Positions 63,562-64,000 of a DNA stretch of 64,000 bases are shown here, piece after piece. The translations under genes were made by a program, and so were the position numbers. Location of the stretch: assembly GCF_026241195.1 (NCBI RefSeq), contig NZ_JAPFQO010000003.1, positions 372,001-436,000 on the forward strand, given 5' to 3'. How positions within the stretch are numbered: position 1 is the first letter of the stretch; every line of letters begins with the position of its first letter. The notes below the pieces were generated by a model. The model was given only the letters and a program-made list of their open reading frames with translations, was not told the origin of the DNA and made no database searches. Source of the DNA: Pontibacter anaerobius. Lineage in GTDB: Bacteria; Bacteroidota; Bacteroidia; Cytophagales; Hymenobacteraceae.

Positions 63562-64000
63562 ATGAATTCGGTAACCCGCATTAAACTTTCTACCATGATG
63601 TTCCTGGAGTTCTTCATCTGGGGCGCATGGTTTGTTACCTTAGGCACCTTTCTGGGCAACAACCTAAAGGCAACAGAACTTGAAACAGCCAGTGTGTTCT
63701 CCACACAATCCTTCGGAGCGATCATCGCCCCCTTCATCATCGGACTTATTGCAGATAAGTACTTTAATGCAGAGAGGATTCTGGGGGTACTGCACCTGGT
63801 AGGCGCTTTCCTGATGTATCAGATGTATAACGCTGATAATGTTGGGGCCTTCTATCCTTACGTGCTGGCCTATATGATTGCTTACATGCCCACGCTTGCC
63901 CTGGTAAACTCCGTTTCGTTCCGCCAGATGCGTAATCCGGAGAAAGAGTTCTCCGTGATCAGGGTATGGGGTACTATCGGCTGGATTGCTGCCGGTTTAT
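63562..64000 (+). CDS. MFS sugar or nucleoside permease, truncated by window end
   Basis: The first 146 codons of a major-facilitator transporter. It begins MNSVTRIKLSTMMFLEFFIWGAW, which resembles the NupG/nucleoside-H+ symporter branch. Four hydrophobic segments are visible, with GLIADKYFNAERIL as the loop-2 signature and FRQMRNPEKEFSVIRVWGTIGWI further on. It starts 36 bases after the DUF1080 gene in module B, so it probably imports the pathway product across the inner membrane. The 3-prime end is outside the window. Confidence 0.88.
   Translation, partial: MNSVTRIKLSTMMFLEFFIWGAWFVTLGTFLGNNLKATELETASVFSTQSFGAIIAPFIIGLIADKYFNAERILGVLHLVGAFLMYQMYNADNVGAFYPYVLAYMIAYMPTLALVNSVSFRQMRNPEKEFSVIRVWGTIGWIAAGL

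Overview
The window looks like a chromosomal stretch of an aerobic, glycan-degrading member of the Bacteroidota, most likely Cytophagales/Hymenobacteraceae and Pontibacter-like. The evidence is a SusC/SusD pair, many lipoproteins with short lipoboxes, a TTTG-N19-TAnnTTTG promoter in front of the tRNA gene, few visible Shine-Dalgarno sites, and the overall gene content. The genus is an inference. There is no rRNA, CRISPR array, prophage or intact insertion sequence.

Positions 1-8.8 kb hold housekeeping genes: aroA, a hypothetical gene, a 377-base palindromic repeat element, a signal-less BtuF-like protein, an M42 aminopeptidase, an acyl-CoA carboxylase beta subunit, mltG, a YbgC-type thioesterase and a YihY/BrkB membrane protein. 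A tRNA-Ser(TGA) with a clear promoter and terminator lies at 9.0-9.2 kb.

Positions 9.3-20.4 kb form one functional island, a soluble NAD-linked [NiFe] hydrogenase (group 3d, Hox type). The minus-strand operon is hoxF, a fused hoxU-hoxY gene, hoxH and a maturation protease. Divergent from it runs a complete maturation operon, hypA-hypB-hypF-hypC-hypD-hypE. An array of four small hairpins sits between hypC and hypD.

Positions 20.9-64 kb form a large glycan-utilisation region, almost all on the plus strand. It has a LacI regulator, a ROK kinase, SusC/SusD, two GH92 alpha-mannosidases, GH43, GH29 alpha-fucosidase, a glycosylasparaginase, a GH63/MGH1-like enzyme, a GH2 enzyme, an aldose epimerase and a Tsx-like outer-membrane protein. 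The mannosidase, fucosidase and GlcNAc-Asn amidase combination suggests N-glycans or glycopeptides as substrate (inference).

An oxidative sugar pathway is woven through these genes: four DUF1080 (3-keto-disaccharide hydrolase family) proteins, two GMC flavoenzymes each with a Tat-signal gluconate-dehydrogenase-subunit-3 partner, two Gfo/Idh/MocA oxidoreductases, a xylose-isomerase-like TIM-barrel enzyme, a cytochrome c lipoprotein and a sorbosone-dehydrogenase-like propeller joined to a cytochrome c domain. The simplest reading is that exo-glycosidases trim the glycan while periplasmic flavoenzymes oxidise sugars to 3-keto forms, pass electrons to cytochromes, and DUF1080 proteins cleave the keto-glycosides. 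The window ends inside an MFS permease. A short motif, AAGTATA/TATACTT, recurs throughout genes and spacers far above chance.
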